Notes under the pieces: model-generated
Database searches by the model: none
The model's input: the letters and a program-made list of their open reading frames with translations, nothing else
What the model was told of the DNA's origin: nothing
DNA from: Hymenobacter profundi
GTDB lineage: Bacteria > Bacteroidota > Bacteroidia > Cytophagales > Hymenobacteraceae
Length of the DNA: 54,547 nucleotides
NCBI RefSeq assembly: GCF_019334315.1
Contig: NZ_JAHWGL010000023.1
Coordinates: 1-54,547, forward strand
Direction of reading: 5' to 3'
Shown here: piece by piece, positions 1 through 8,104 of the stretch
How the letters are laid out: each line of letters begins with the position of its first letter
Numbering within the stretch: the stretch's first letter is position 1
Translations under genes and position numbers: made by a program

Positions 1-59
1 AACACTTGTATATTATAATGATTACCAATCAGTAACAGGACGTTATTTTTACTAACTAG

Positions 60-157
60 TGCACGATGTAGAGACGCATATTTGCGTCTCGTCGTCCGCG
101 CCGCATGGCCGAAATCGTTCAACGACGAGACGCAAGTAGGCGTCTCTACATCGTGCA
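60..157. repeat. Family-B hairpin element, copy 1
   Basis: A 98-bp imperfect inverted repeat downstream of the haem permease. The outer arms TGCACGATGTAGAGACGC and GCGTCTCTACATCGTGCA are perfect complements. The interior holds GTCGTCCGCGCCGCAT and GTTCAACGA, shared with the element at 13431-13524. It may act as a terminator for the haem operon. The 59 bp outside it (1-59) are AT-rich and hold no gene that I can see. Confidence 0.75.
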
Positions 158-167
158 ACAACCAATG

Positions 168-1262
168 CTAAAACAGCCGGCGCTTTTCGCGAAGCAGAAT
201 CACAATGAAAGCCGGCGTGCCGAGCAGGGCCGTTAGGATACCGATGGGCAGCTCGGTGGGAGCCGCTACGGTGCGCGCCAGCGTATCGGCCAGCGTGAGT
301 ACCGCCGCGCCGCCCAGCGCCGAGCCCAGCAGCACACCCCGGTGATCGGGGCCGGCCACCAAGCGGACCAAGTGCGGCACCACCAGTCCCAGAAAACCAA
401 TGGCACCCGCCACCGCCACCGACGTACCCACGGCCAGGGTGCTGAGCACGATGAGCTGACGCTTGAGCGAAGCTACTGGCAGGCCCAAGTGGGCGGCCGG
501 GCCTTCGCCCAATGCCAGCAGGTTCAGCTGTTTGCCTAAGCGGGGCAGCCACAGCAACGGCACCACCAGAAAAGGTAGGATACTCAGGATAATCGGCCAC
601 GAGGCGCCACCCAGGCTACCCAGCCCCCAAAACGTGATGCTGCGCAGTTGAGCATCGGTGGCCACATAGGTGAGCAGGCCGGTGAGGGCGCCCGCCAACG
701 CGTTGATGGCAATGCCCGCCAGCAGCATAGTGCTGACCACGGCCCTACCCCCTTCCTTCGAGAGCTGATATACAACCAGCGTGGTGCCACACGCGCCCAC
801 AAACGCCGCTACCGGCAGCAGATACAGCCCCAGCCACTCGCCTGCTGTCTGAAACAGTGTGGCTTGCAGCACAATGGTAGCCACCGCTGCCAACGACGCC
901 CCCGCCGACACGCCAATTAGCCCCGGATCGGCCAGGGGGTTGCGGAACAGGCCTTGCATAGCCGCTCCTGCCAATCCCAGGCTAGCGCCTACCAGCACAC
1001 CCAAACAAGCCCGCGGCAGCCGGATAGCCCACAGCACAGCCTCTTGTTGCGGCTCAAAACCAAGCGTTGTCGACATGCCCAGCTTCGCCAGGAAGATACC
1101 GAGCAGCGCCGTTGGGGCAATGCGCATGGCTCCGGCTCCTACACTTATTACCACAGCCGCTACCAGTAGCACCGCCGCGGCTAGCAGCATCAATCGGCGG
1201 CGGGTAGCCGTGCTGGTGCGGGTAGGCACGGTAGATACAGACGGAGCAGTGCGGGTAGGCAT
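168..1262 (-). CDS. FecCD-family haem/siderophore ABC permease (HmuU-like)
   Basis: Inner-membrane permease subunit of a type II ABC importer that would pass haem or an iron chelate from a periplasmic binding protein to the cytoplasm. The family signature RNPLADPGLIGVSAGA lies at residues 107-122, preceded by RLPR at 81-84. A late GAIGFLGLVVPHLVR motif matches the region that contacts the ATPase in BtuC-type permeases. The hydrophobic profile fits about ten membrane segments. I chose the ATG at 1262 (364 aa), because the longer reading frame to 1346 would be translated out of a hairpin repeat and the shorter form fits the family. It is last of four co-directional haem genes. The partner ATPase is not in the window. 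Haem specificity is inferred from the neighbours; B12 or siderophore transport is possible from this protein alone. Confidence 0.88.
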   Translation of the reverse strand: MPTRTAPSVSTVPTRTSTATRRRLMLLAAAVLLVAAVVISVGAGAMRIAPTALLGIFLAKLGMSTTLGFEPQQEAVLWAIRLPRACLGVLVGASLGLAGAAMQGLFRNPLADPGLIGVSAGASLAAVATIVLQATLFQTAGEWLGLYLLPVAAFVGACGTTLVVYQLSKEGGRAVVSTMLLAGIAINALAGALTGLLTYVATDAQLRSITFWGLGSLGGASWPIILSILPFLVVPLLWLPRLGKQLNLLALGEGPAAHLGLPVASLKRQLIVLSTLAVGTSVAVAGAIGFLGLVVPHLVRLVAGPDHRGVLLGSALGGAAVLTLADTLARTVAAPTELPIGILTALLGTPAFIVILLREKRRLF

Positions 1263-1283
1263 AGGAAAGGGCAGTAAGTGGAG

Positions 1284-1356
1284 TTGTTCTGGTGTGGGCC
1301 TCACCCCGGCCCCCTCTTCGGAGAGGAGCCGGGGGGTGAGGCCCACACCAGAACAA
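1284..1356. repeat. Family-C hairpin inside the haem operon
   Basis: A 73-bp inverted repeat between the hmuT-like and hmuU-like genes. Its arms are 24 bp or longer: TTGTTCTGGTGTGGGCCTCA pairs with TGAGGCCCACACCAGAACAA. The GC-rich interior (GGCCCCCTCTTC / GGAGAGGAGCC) is also mostly paired. It starts 7 bp after the upstream stop codon and ends 21 bp before the permease ATG, so the mRNA would carry a very stable stem between the two cistrons. Confidence 0.8.
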
Positions 1357-1362
1357 TGGCAT

Positions 1363-2193
1363 CTATTTCGTCAAACGAGCCAGTTCGGCGGCAGCCTGGC
1401 CCAGGCGCGGCCCGAAGCCCGTGAGCAATTGGCCGTCCATCTCGATGATGTGGCCGGTGCGGCCGGCGGTGGTTTGGGCCACGCCGGGCACTTGCAGCAG
1501 ACCCGCTTTGCCGCCCAGGCTCTCCAGGCCACTATCGAACAGCAGCAGGTAGTCGGGATTGGCGGCCACCAGGGCTTCGGCAGTGAGGGGCTTGAAGTCA
1601 GAGAAGCCAACGGCCGCATTTTGCCCACCGGCCAGCTGAATCACCTTTTCCACCGAGGTGCCCTGCCCGGCCACCATCATGGTGCCTGTACCGCGGGCGT
1701 ACACAAACAGCACTTTGGGCGCTTTCGTGGGCTTTTGCACCTTCGTGAGGTCGGCGTCGAGCTTTTTGGTGAGAGCCGGCACTTGGGCCGTGGCGCCTAA
1801 TAGAGAGGCGACCTCTTGCACCAGCTTCTTCGTGCCGGCCACCGAATACTCCTGCTTGAATAGCTGCACCGACACCCCCGCCGAGCGCAATTGCGCGGCT
1901 ACTTCCGGCTTTATCGACTCCGTAGTACCCAGTACCAGGGTAGGGCGCAAGGCCAGCACACCTTCGGCCGAGATGCTGCGCGTGTGCCCTACCTTGGGCA
2001 ATGTAGCCAGCGTGGCGGGGTAGGTGCTGGTCACGTCCACGCCCACCAAATCGGCTTGGTGGCCCAGGTCGCACACCATTTCGCTGATGGTGCCGCTCAG
2101 CGACACGATACGGGCGGGCGCGGCGGCCTGCCCCGGTTTGGTAGCGGCCAGCAGCAGCAGTAAGAGGAGCAGCTTCAAGATTTGCTTGGGCAT
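1363..2193 (-). CDS. Haem ABC transporter substrate-binding protein (HmuT-like)
   Basis: Periplasmic cluster-A binding protein, 276 aa, delivering haem to the FecCD permease downstream. The N-terminus MPKQILKLLLLLLLLAATK is a signal peptide with likely cleavage near GQAAAPA. The mature protein opens with RIVSLSGTISEMV, then GVDVTSTYPATLATLPKVG and SAEGVLALRPTLVL, the pattern of HmuT/PhuT/ChuT haem-binding proteins rather than BtuF or ferric-siderophore binders. The later DGQLLTGFGPRL segment is also typical of the family. It is third of four genes in the operon, 98 bp after the HmuY-like gene. Confidence is high for the family and moderate for haem as ligand. Confidence 0.88.
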   Translation of the reverse strand: MPKQILKLLLLLLLLAATKPGQAAAPARIVSLSGTISEMVCDLGHQADLVGVDVTSTYPATLATLPKVGHTRSISAEGVLALRPTLVLGTTESIKPEVAAQLRSAGVSVQLFKQEYSVAGTKKLVQEVASLLGATAQVPALTKKLDADLTKVQKPTKAPKVLFVYARGTGTMMVAGQGTSVEKVIQLAGGQNAAVGFSDFKPLTAEALVAANPDYLLLFDSGLESLGGKAGLLQVPGVAQTTAGRTGHIIEMDGQLLTGFGPRLGQAAAELARLTK

Positions 2194-2291
2194 AAAGGGT
2201 AGGGCTGATTGGTTGATGATTGAGTTGTGCCGGCACCAGGCAGGTAGGGTTAGCGCTCCATATCGCCGCGCCTACCCACCTAGACCGGACT

Positions 2292-2927
2292 TTATTTCAG
2301 GTTGCGCGAGCCGTCGGGCTGGTACATATGGCGGAAGGTATAGCAGCCGCTGGGGCTGGCAGCGGTAGGCGTGGCGGGCGCGTCTTTGTAGTAGCTTACC
2401 ACTTCCATCTTGGCATATTTGCCATCGGCAGTTTGCAGCATGATGACTTTGCCAGCAATGGGCGTAATAAGGTGCGTGGTAGGGTTGTAGCTGTACCAGC
2501 CATTGCCCGAGCCCGTCGGAATGGCCTTGCCGGTGTTGGTATCCTGCTTGTACCCCGTGGCGGGCGCTTCAGAGAGTTCCGTAAACAGCCCATTCACCAC
2601 CTGAGCGCTACCCTTGCCGGGGCCACTGGTGCCACCGTTTACCAGAATAGTGGTACTGCGCACGGCAATGTCCCACTTCGTGGAAGCCGAGTCGGTGTAG
2701 GACACTTCTTTGCCAGTAGCCAGACTGTAGAAGGCATAGTGCTTGGGCGTGGCGGGCTGGCCGGTGCTGGTAGTACCACCAGCGGCAGGCATTAAGTTGC
2801 TGGCGGTTTTCACTTCCAGCGCAGGCGCCACGGCATTGGTATCGTCTGAGTCGTCGGAGCAGGCGGCCAGGCTCAGGGTAGCCGTGGTCAGGGTCAACAG
2901 GGCAAAACGGGAGAATAGAGCATTCAT
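2292..2927 (-). CDS. HmuY-family haem-binding lipoprotein
   Basis: Surface or outer-membrane haemophore-like lipoprotein, 211 aa, that captures haem for the TonB receptor encoded just upstream. The signal peptide ends in LSLAAC, giving a lipidated Cys23 followed by an acidic SDDSDD stretch of the kind associated with surface export of Bacteroidota lipoproteins. HmuY-family blocks include KWDIAVRSTTILVNGGTSG, THLITPIAGKVIMLQTADGK, YAKMEVVSYYKDAP and a C-terminal CYTFRHMYQPDGS. In Porphyromonas HmuY two histidines ligate haem; several His residues are present here (for example in PKHYAF, THLITP and FRHMY), but I cannot assign ligands. It lies 48 bp after the receptor gene and is probably co-transcribed with it. 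Confidence 0.88.
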   Translation of the reverse strand: MNALFSRFALLTLTTATLSLAACSDDSDDTNAVAPALEVKTASNLMPAAGGTTSTGQPATPKHYAFYSLATGKEVSYTDSASTKWDIAVRSTTILVNGGTSGPGKGSAQVVNGLFTELSEAPATGYKQDTNTGKAIPTGSGNGWYSYNPTTHLITPIAGKVIMLQTADGKYAKMEVVSYYKDAPATPTAASPSGCYTFRHMYQPDGSRNLK

Positions 2928-2975
2928 CAGAAAGCAGGGTATAGTGATTAGGAAAGAGAAATCGTTGAGATGCCG

Positions 2976-5108
2976 CTACTTCGCCCCAATGGCCACCACC
3001 AGGCTGGCATAGTACTGGCGGCCCGGCAGCGTACTGATGTTGGCCGGATCGGTGAAGTTGAGGACGTTGTCGAGGCCGGCCTGCACGGTGTAGCGCTGGC
3101 GCAGGGTTTTGCTGGCAGCCACGTTCCAGACCCAATAGCCGGTCACATACTCGTTGGCGGCGTCCAGTAGTTGGTTGCCGTTGCGGTCCTGCAAGCCGTA
3201 GCGCCCCCGGTAGATGCCGCGCAAGCTGGCCGAGTAGCCGCGCCGCATGTCCTGATAAAACAGCTTCACGTTGCCGGAGTGGCGCGAGCGGTTATACAGG
3301 CCGCCGTAGTCGCCCACAGGCACTCGCTCGGTGGCGAGGGTAGTCGGGTCGCGGCGGTAGACTTCGCCGGCTTTCAGGCGTTCTACTACGTCTTTGTCCT
3401 TGGCAATCAGGTACTGATAACCACCGCTCAGCGTGAGGCCGGGCAGCAGTGGGTAGCTGGCTTCCGCCTCCGCGCCGTGGGTATAGGCCCGGCTCACGTT
3501 GCGGTAAGAAAACACCGATTGTCCGTTGTTTTTTTGCGCCACGGCCGCCGTTTCAATCAGGTTTTCAAGGTCGTTGTGAAAGAAGTTCACCGTTAGGTTC
3601 AGCTTCTTGCCCGGCGTGAGCTGCACGCCCACATTGTATGCGCGGGAGCTTTCGGCCGTAAGGCCGCTGGCTTGGTCGAGCAGCGTTTGGTTGATGAGCA
3701 GTTCGCCCGTAGCCGCGTCGCGGGCAATCTGGTTTTGCTGCGCCAGCTGCGCCACCCTCTCCCCTACCTGGTGCGTGCCAAACACGCTATACCCTACCAC
3801 CGGATTGGAAAAGTTGAGGTAGAGCTGCCGAAAATCCGGCGCCCGAAAGCCCCTACCCGCCGAGCCGCGTACCGCCAGCCACGGCCGCACCTGGTAGCGT
3901 CCCGAAAGCTTGGGGCTGAGCTGCCCCTGGTATTGGCTGTGCCCATCGTAGCGGGCACCGGCCACCAGGTTCAGGCCCGGCACCGGCGACCAGTCGTCCT
4001 GCACGTAGCCGTAGCCCGAGCGCATCCGTTGGCGCTGGTCGTAGCGGGTGGCTTCCACGGTTTCTGTGAGAAAGCCGCCGCCTACCGTAAGCAGGTGGCG
4101 CGGGTGCAGTTGCCAGTCGAGCTGCACCTCGGGACGGGTGAAGGTCTGGTGGAAATAGCTGGCGTCGTAGGGCGCGCCGGTGGCCGTGTAGGTGTAGTCT
4201 TCGCGGGTTCGGTAGCCGGCGTAGTAGAAGCGCGCCGTGCCAAAGAGCTTGTCGGAGAATGTGTGGGTCAGCACCGGATTCACGCTGTAATCCGTTTGCC
4301 GGCCCGCACTACGCACGTCGGCCGTAGCACCGTCTTCGCCCGTCACGGGCATGGTGCTTCGCTGATTTTCAAGAAAATACCTTCCCGATACACTCAGGTT
4401 CGTGCGCTCCCCTACCTTGTAGGTGAGGCGCGACTGGCCTGTGTAGCTGGCAAAGGGCGGCACCGTGGCCGTGCCGCTTGCGGGTTGCAGGGTATAGCCT
4501 TGGGAGCTGTAGCGGTTGCCGAAAACCGTAAGGCCCAGCCGCTCGCCTTTGGTATTGAACGTACCGCTCAAATCGGCGGTCTGGTTGGAGCCGTAGCGTA
4601 GGCGCACGTCGCCGCGGGTGCCGGGCTGGGGCTTTTGGGTGATGATGTTGACCACACCCGCCAGTGCCTCCGAGCCCCACAGCGCCGAGGCCGGCCCTTT
4701 CACTACCTCTATCCGCTCGATGTTGCCCACCGCCAGCCGCGACAACTCCAGCGTGCCGGCCGTGCGACCAATCAACGGCTCACCGTCTACCAGAATCAGC
4801 GTGTACTCGGGGTTCAGGCCTTGTAGCTGCACGCCCCGGCCGTGGTCGGCCACTAGGGTTAGGCCGGTTTGCTCGCCCAGCACATCGTTGAGGCGCAACG
4901 AGCCCATAGCCTGAATCTGGGCCTTGCCTACCACTGTCACCGGAATCGGCACTTCGGTCAGGGACTTTTCGGTGCGGGTGGCTGTCACCACTACCTCATC
5001 CAAGGTGCGCCCCCGGAGCCGGGCCGTGTCTGCTGGTGCTACCGGCCGCTGGGCCAACGTGGCCAGTGGGGTAATCAGCAAAAGCAGACAAAGACGAGCG
5101 CAGGGCAT
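2976..5108 (-). CDS. TonB-dependent haem receptor (HmuR-like)
   Basis: Outer-membrane beta-barrel receptor, 710 aa, importing haem or a haem complex with TonB energy. A signal peptide ends near residue 20 (LATLAQ). A TonB-box-like DEVVVTATR lies at 37-45. The plug includes IPVTVVGKAQIQAMGS, LILVDGEPLIGR and IERIEVVKGPASALWGSEAL with GVVNIITQKP. The barrel follows to the C-terminal strand YYASLVVAIGAK. It lacks the N-terminal carboxypeptidase-like domain of SusC-type receptors, so it resembles HmuR/HemR/FepA-type receptors. It is first gene of the haem operon, behind the promoter and operator-like palindrome at 5184-5243. Haem specificity rests on the HmuY and HmuT neighbours. Confidence 0.9.
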   Translation of the reverse strand: MPCARLCLLLLITPLATLAQRPVAPADTARLRGRTLDEVVVTATRTEKSLTEVPIPVTVVGKAQIQAMGSLRLNDVLGEQTGLTLVADHGRGVQLQGLNPEYTLILVDGEPLIGRTAGTLELSRLAVGNIERIEVVKGPASALWGSEALAGVVNIITQKPQPGTRGDVRLRYGSNQTADLSGTFNTKGERLGLTVFGNRYSSQGYTLQPASGTATVPPFASYTGQSRLTYKVGERTNLSVSGRYFLENQRSTMPVTGEDGATADVRSAGRQTDYSVNPVLTHTFSDKLFGTARFYYAGYRTREDYTYTATGAPYDASYFHQTFTRPEVQLDWQLHPRHLLTVGGGFLTETVEATRYDQRQRMRSGYGYVQDDWSPVPGLNLVAGARYDGHSQYQGQLSPKLSGRYQVRPWLAVRGSAGRGFRAPDFRQLYLNFSNPVVGYSVFGTHQVGERVAQLAQQNQIARDAATGELLINQTLLDQASGLTAESSRAYNVGVQLTPGKKLNLTVNFFHNDLENLIETAAVAQKNNGQSVFSYRNVSRAYTHGAEAEASYPLLPGLTLSGGYQYLIAKDKDVVERLKAGEVYRRDPTTLATERVPVGDYGGLYNRSRHSGNVKLFYQDMRRGYSASLRGIYRGRYGLQDRNGNQLLDAANEYVTGYWVWNVAASKTLRQRYTVQAGLDNVLNFTDPANISTLPGRQYYASLVVAIGAK

Positions 5109-5183
5109 AAAGAAAGAAGCAATTGCGAATGCGGGTTGGATTCTCGGGACTATTCCGCCGAATAGCCCCGATGGTCACCAAAC

Positions 5184-5210
5184 CACTGTTTAGAAATATT
5201 CTAAACAGTG
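5184..5210 (-). promoter_or_regulatory. Operator-like palindrome of haem operon
   Basis: A perfect 27-bp inverted repeat: CACTGTTTAGA, spacer AATAT, TCTAAACAGTG. It starts about 75 bp before the receptor ATG and overlaps the expected transcription start of the promoter at 5214-5243, a classic repressor position. The TTTAGA...TCTAAA core resembles sites of metal-dependent DtxR/MntR-type repressors. The assignment to an iron or haem regulator is inference. Confidence 0.6.
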
Positions 5211-5213
5211 ATG

Positions 5214-5243
5214 CAAAAGTATGCTTCAAAATTTCAGATGCAA
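5214..5243 (-). promoter_or_regulatory. Bacteroidota-type promoter of haem operon
   Basis: On the minus strand TTG (5243-5241) is followed after 19 bp by TACTTTTG (5221-5214), matching the Bacteroidota TTG-N19-TAnnTTTG consensus. The start of transcription would fall near 5207, inside the adjacent palindrome. Confidence 0.65.
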
Positions 5244-5287
5244 GCCTTATTTAGATTTTATTTAAATAAACAAGTATCCAATACATA

Positions 5288-5317
5288 CAAAAGCCGGCCC
5301 GAAAGATCGAGCCGGCT
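5288..5317 (-). terminator. Terminator after LEA-2 lipoprotein gene
   Basis: On the minus strand AGCCGGC and GCCGGCT pair around a 12-nt interior and are followed by TTTT. It lies 35 bp after the stop of the lipoprotein gene and separates it from the haem operon promoter. Confidence 0.65.
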
Positions 5318-5351
5318 AGGTAGTGCAGCGTAGCCTACAAGAGTGCTACGG

Positions 5352-6026
5352 CTACGGGCGTGTGTTTAACGAATCACGCTTCTCTATGGCGTCAATCAAT
5401 TGACTAGCAGTAAATTCCTTACTCAGATTGATGTAGCCTGCAGGTGTAATACGGCGGCCATTATTGGTAACGAAAGTAGGGCGCACGCGCATGGTCAGAC
5501 GTACGGGCTGACGGTCGCGGTCTGCAAAGCCCAGCACTAGGTCGGCCAGAGCTTCACCCGACTCCTCCCTCAGGGCCTCGCGCAAATTACTTTCCACCGT
5601 GATGGGTGCCAGGGTAGTGCCACCGTTGGGCGCTACCTCAATCCGCTGCGTAGAGCGGCCTTTGGCTACCTGCTTACCGTCGATGAGGGCAATGTAATCC
5701 AGCTCATTCAGGGCAGCCATCTCAGCATTCGGATTGCGGATTTCCAGATTCACTAGCATGCGCAGGGGCAGGTTGCCGGCGGCATAGGCAGCGGCCAGAC
5801 GGGCCTTGTCCACAGTGCTCAGGTCACTGAGCTGCCGGATCTGCATGATGTCGATGCCGGCCACGGTGGCTTGCTGCACCGATGCCAGGCGAATCTGGGC
5901 ATTCTCGAATGCTTTGGCTTGCTGCACCTGTTCGGAGATGCCACAACCAGTGAAATGCAGAAGTAGAAGCAGGCCCAGGCCAGCCAGCAGGAAACGGTAT
6001 TTGGTGGAGTGAGGTAGGGGCAGCAT
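5352..6026 (-). CDS. LEA-2/WHy-domain-like lipoprotein
   Basis: Predicted lipoprotein, 224 aa. The N-terminus has a hydrophobic LLAGLGLLLLLHFTGC segment that places a lipidated Cys at residue 28. The mature part resembles LEA14-type (WHy) beta-sandwich proteins: LRMLVNLEIRNPNAEMAALNELDYIALIDGK, then QRIEVAPNGGTTLAPI and a conserved tail RRITPAGYINL. In this family the first strand pattern (N-x-N-x-F/A) and the basic-to-acidic alternation are typical, but the molecular role is unknown. It stands alone with its own terminator. About 240 bp upstream (6027-6269) holds only the terminator of the peptidase gene and no other gene that I can see. Confidence 0.7.
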   Translation of the reverse strand: MLPLPHSTKYRFLLAGLGLLLLLHFTGCGISEQVQQAKAFENAQIRLASVQQATVAGIDIMQIRQLSDLSTVDKARLAAAYAAGNLPLRMLVNLEIRNPNAEMAALNELDYIALIDGKQVAKGRSTQRIEVAPNGGTTLAPITVESNLREALREESGEALADLVLGFADRDRQPVRLTMRVRPTFVTNNGRRITPAGYINLSKEFTASQLIDAIEKRDSLNTRP

Positions 6027-6205
6027 ACAGGAGGAGAACAGGTGAGAGTTGACTAGCTATACCTGCTTCGGTTGGCGTGGGTTACTCTTCAGTTGTTTAT
6101 CAGTTGCTTGGCGAAGGCTTCCACGACTATTACCTTCTACCTCTTTATCTACCCAGGAATACCTGCCAGATGCTGCGCCGGTTTGCAGAGTAGCCAGCAA
6201 GTCGC

Positions 6206-6245
6206 CTAAAAACACGCAACGCCCACCTTTCGCAGGTGGGCGTTG
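6206..6245 (-). terminator. Terminator after M3 peptidase gene
   Basis: CAACGCCCACCT and AGGTGGGCGTTG form a perfect 12-bp stem with a 5-nt loop at 6217-6245. On the minus strand it is followed by GCGTGTTTTT. It lies 24 bp after the peptidase stop codon. Confidence 0.85.
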
Positions 6246-6269
6246 GAACAAACAGCAGTTTGTAAGTGG

Positions 6270-8024
6270 TTACAGCTTCGCCATTTCCTCGCGCACGAAG
6301 TCAGCCAGACTACGCAGATACTCTGTGCTGAAATCGAAACGAATACCGGCAGCCTCGTAGATTTCTCCAATGGGCGCGGTGTAGCCGAGCGCCAGAGCGC
6401 GCTTGTACGCATCCAGGCCTTGCTGCGCGTCCTGGCGGTAGTTGCGCCACACGGCAATGGCGCCCAGCTGGGCCATGGCGTACTCAATGTAGTAGAACGG
6501 CACTTCGTAGAGGTGCAGCTGCTTCTGCCAGAGGTAGGGCTTGTAGTCATCCAGGCCCTTCCAGCTCACGGTGCGCTGGTTGAACTCATCGAATATCTCC
6601 GTCCAGCGCTGGTGCCGCTCGGCCACGGTGTGCTGGGGGTGCTCGTACACCCAGTGCTGAAACTTGTCGATGGTAGCTACCCAGGGGAAGGTTTCCAGCA
6701 CGCCTTCGAGGTGGGTACGCTTGGCGCGCCGTAGCTCGTCGGGGTTCGGGAAAAACTCGTCCCAATAGTCCATGCTCATCAGCTCCATGCTCATGGAAGC
6801 CAACTCGGCCACTTCGGATGGCGGGTGCTTGTCGGCGGAGAGGGGTAGGCGGCGTGTGAGGAAGGAGTGCACGGCGTGGCCGCCCTCGTGCAAGAGCGTC
6901 ACCACATCGCGTAGGGACGCGGTGGCATTCATAAAGATGAACGGCACGCCGGTTTCGTCCAGCGGGTAGTTATAGCCGCCCGGCGCCTTGCCCTTGCGCG
7001 ACTCCAAATCGAGGTGGCCCATCTGGCGCATGGTGCGCAGACACTCACCCAGGAAAGGGTCGAGGCGCTGGAACACGGTGATGGTTTTTTCCAGCAGTTC
7101 TTCGCCCGTTTCAAACGGCCGCAGCGGCGCTTTGCCGGAAGTATCCACGTCCAAGTCCCAGGGACGCAGCTCGGCTAGTCCCAGGTCCTGACGGCGCTCC
7201 AGGTCGAGGTCGTCGATGAAGGGCACCACGGTTTCGCGGATGGCGCGGTGGAAGTCGAAGCAGTCCTCAGCGGTGTAGTCGAAGCGACCCAGCGCGGCAA
7301 ACATGTAGTCGCGGAAGTTGGCAAAACCGGCGTTGCGGGCCATCTGGTCGCGCAGGGTCACCAGCTCCGTGAAGAGTTGGTCGAGGGCCTGGGCATCCTG
7401 CAAGCGTCGCTCTTGAATGGCGCGGTAGGCGGTTTCGCGCACCGAACGGTCGGTGTTTTTGAGATTATCGGCGGCGCGGGGTAGGGTCACTTCCTTGCCG
7501 TCCAGCGTGACCGTCATGGCCCCTACCGTGGCCGCGTACTGCTGCTGCTTGGTGCTGATTTCGGTTTTCAGCGGAATGTTCTCGGCGCGGTAAATATCCA
7601 GCGCCTGCCGCACCGAGCGGATGAATACGCGGTAGCGGTCTTGGTCCAGCTCCGGCAGGTAGGGCGAGGACATGAGCTTTTCGTTGAGGGCGTGGTCGTA
7701 GGGCGCGGCCTGCGGCTCCACCTCATTCACGAAAAACTGAAACGCCTCGGCCCGCTCCTGGCTCTGCGTGTCCGATGTCATGCGGATGTAGCGCCACGCC
7801 AAGTCCTCACTCAGCACCGATTCCAGCTCCGAGCGGTCGAGCAACCAATTTTCCAGCTCGCCTGCCGAGTCGATGGTTCGGTCACGCAGCTCTTCAAAAT
7901 AGGCCTGCAAAGAGGCCCAATCGGTTACCACAAACGACTCGGGCAAGTAGCGACGCGCAGGACGCTGCATATCAGTAGCCAGCTCAGTAGCCGACGCGGG
8001 AGCAAGATTCATATAATTCGGCAT
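6270..8024 (-). CDS. M3-family oligoendopeptidase (PepF-like)
   Basis: Zinc metallopeptidase, 584 aa, cleaving short peptides in the cytoplasm. The catalytic HEGGH is at residues 379-383, inside VTLLHEGGHAVHSFL. The third zinc ligand is probably E407 in SEVAELASMSME. The upstream PFIFMNATASLRDV and downstream YYIEYAMAQLGAI blocks fit the substrate-facing part of M3 enzymes. No signal peptide is present. Start M1 is used; M5 (position 8012) is equally possible. It follows the Nudix gene by 80 bp on the same strand and ends in a strong hairpin, so it is the last gene of a three-gene group starting at 9887. Confidence 0.92.
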   Translation of the reverse strand: MPNYMNLAPASATELATDMQRPARRYLPESFVVTDWASLQAYFEELRDRTIDSAGELENWLLDRSELESVLSEDLAWRYIRMTSDTQSQERAEAFQFFVNEVEPQAAPYDHALNEKLMSSPYLPELDQDRYRVFIRSVRQALDIYRAENIPLKTEISTKQQQYAATVGAMTVTLDGKEVTLPRAADNLKNTDRSVRETAYRAIQERRLQDAQALDQLFTELVTLRDQMARNAGFANFRDYMFAALGRFDYTAEDCFDFHRAIRETVVPFIDDLDLERRQDLGLAELRPWDLDVDTSGKAPLRPFETGEELLEKTITVFQRLDPFLGECLRTMRQMGHLDLESRKGKAPGGYNYPLDETGVPFIFMNATASLRDVVTLLHEGGHAVHSFLTRRLPLSADKHPPSEVAELASMSMELMSMDYWDEFFPNPDELRRAKRTHLEGVLETFPWVATIDKFQHWVYEHPQHTVAERHQRWTEIFDEFNQRTVSWKGLDDYKPYLWQKQLHLYEVPFYYIEYAMAQLGAIAVWRNYRQDAQQGLDAYKRALALGYTAPIGEIYEAAGIRFDFSTEYLRSLADFVREEMAKL

Positions 8025-8104
8025 CTATCGTTTTTAGGGAGGGAAGCGGCCTGGCAAGGTTGTGTGAGGCCAATACTACGTAACCGCGGGCAGGGGCTGT
8101 AGGT

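Noticed and set aside
60..157. Family-B hairpin as a small structured RNA gene or tRNA
   Set aside because: No tRNA arms or promoter are visible, and the sequence is shared with another intergenic repeat.
859..1800. Long open frame of 313 codons on the plus strand opposite the haem permease and binding-protein genes
   Set aside because: It crosses two genes and a hairpin repeat, has no domain pattern, and is a GC-rich antisense shadow.
3672..4601. Open frame of 309 codons opposite the TonB-dependent receptor
   Set aside because: Antisense shadow of a clearly recognisable receptor; its composition (Arg, His, Gly, Ala-rich) is typical of such shadows.
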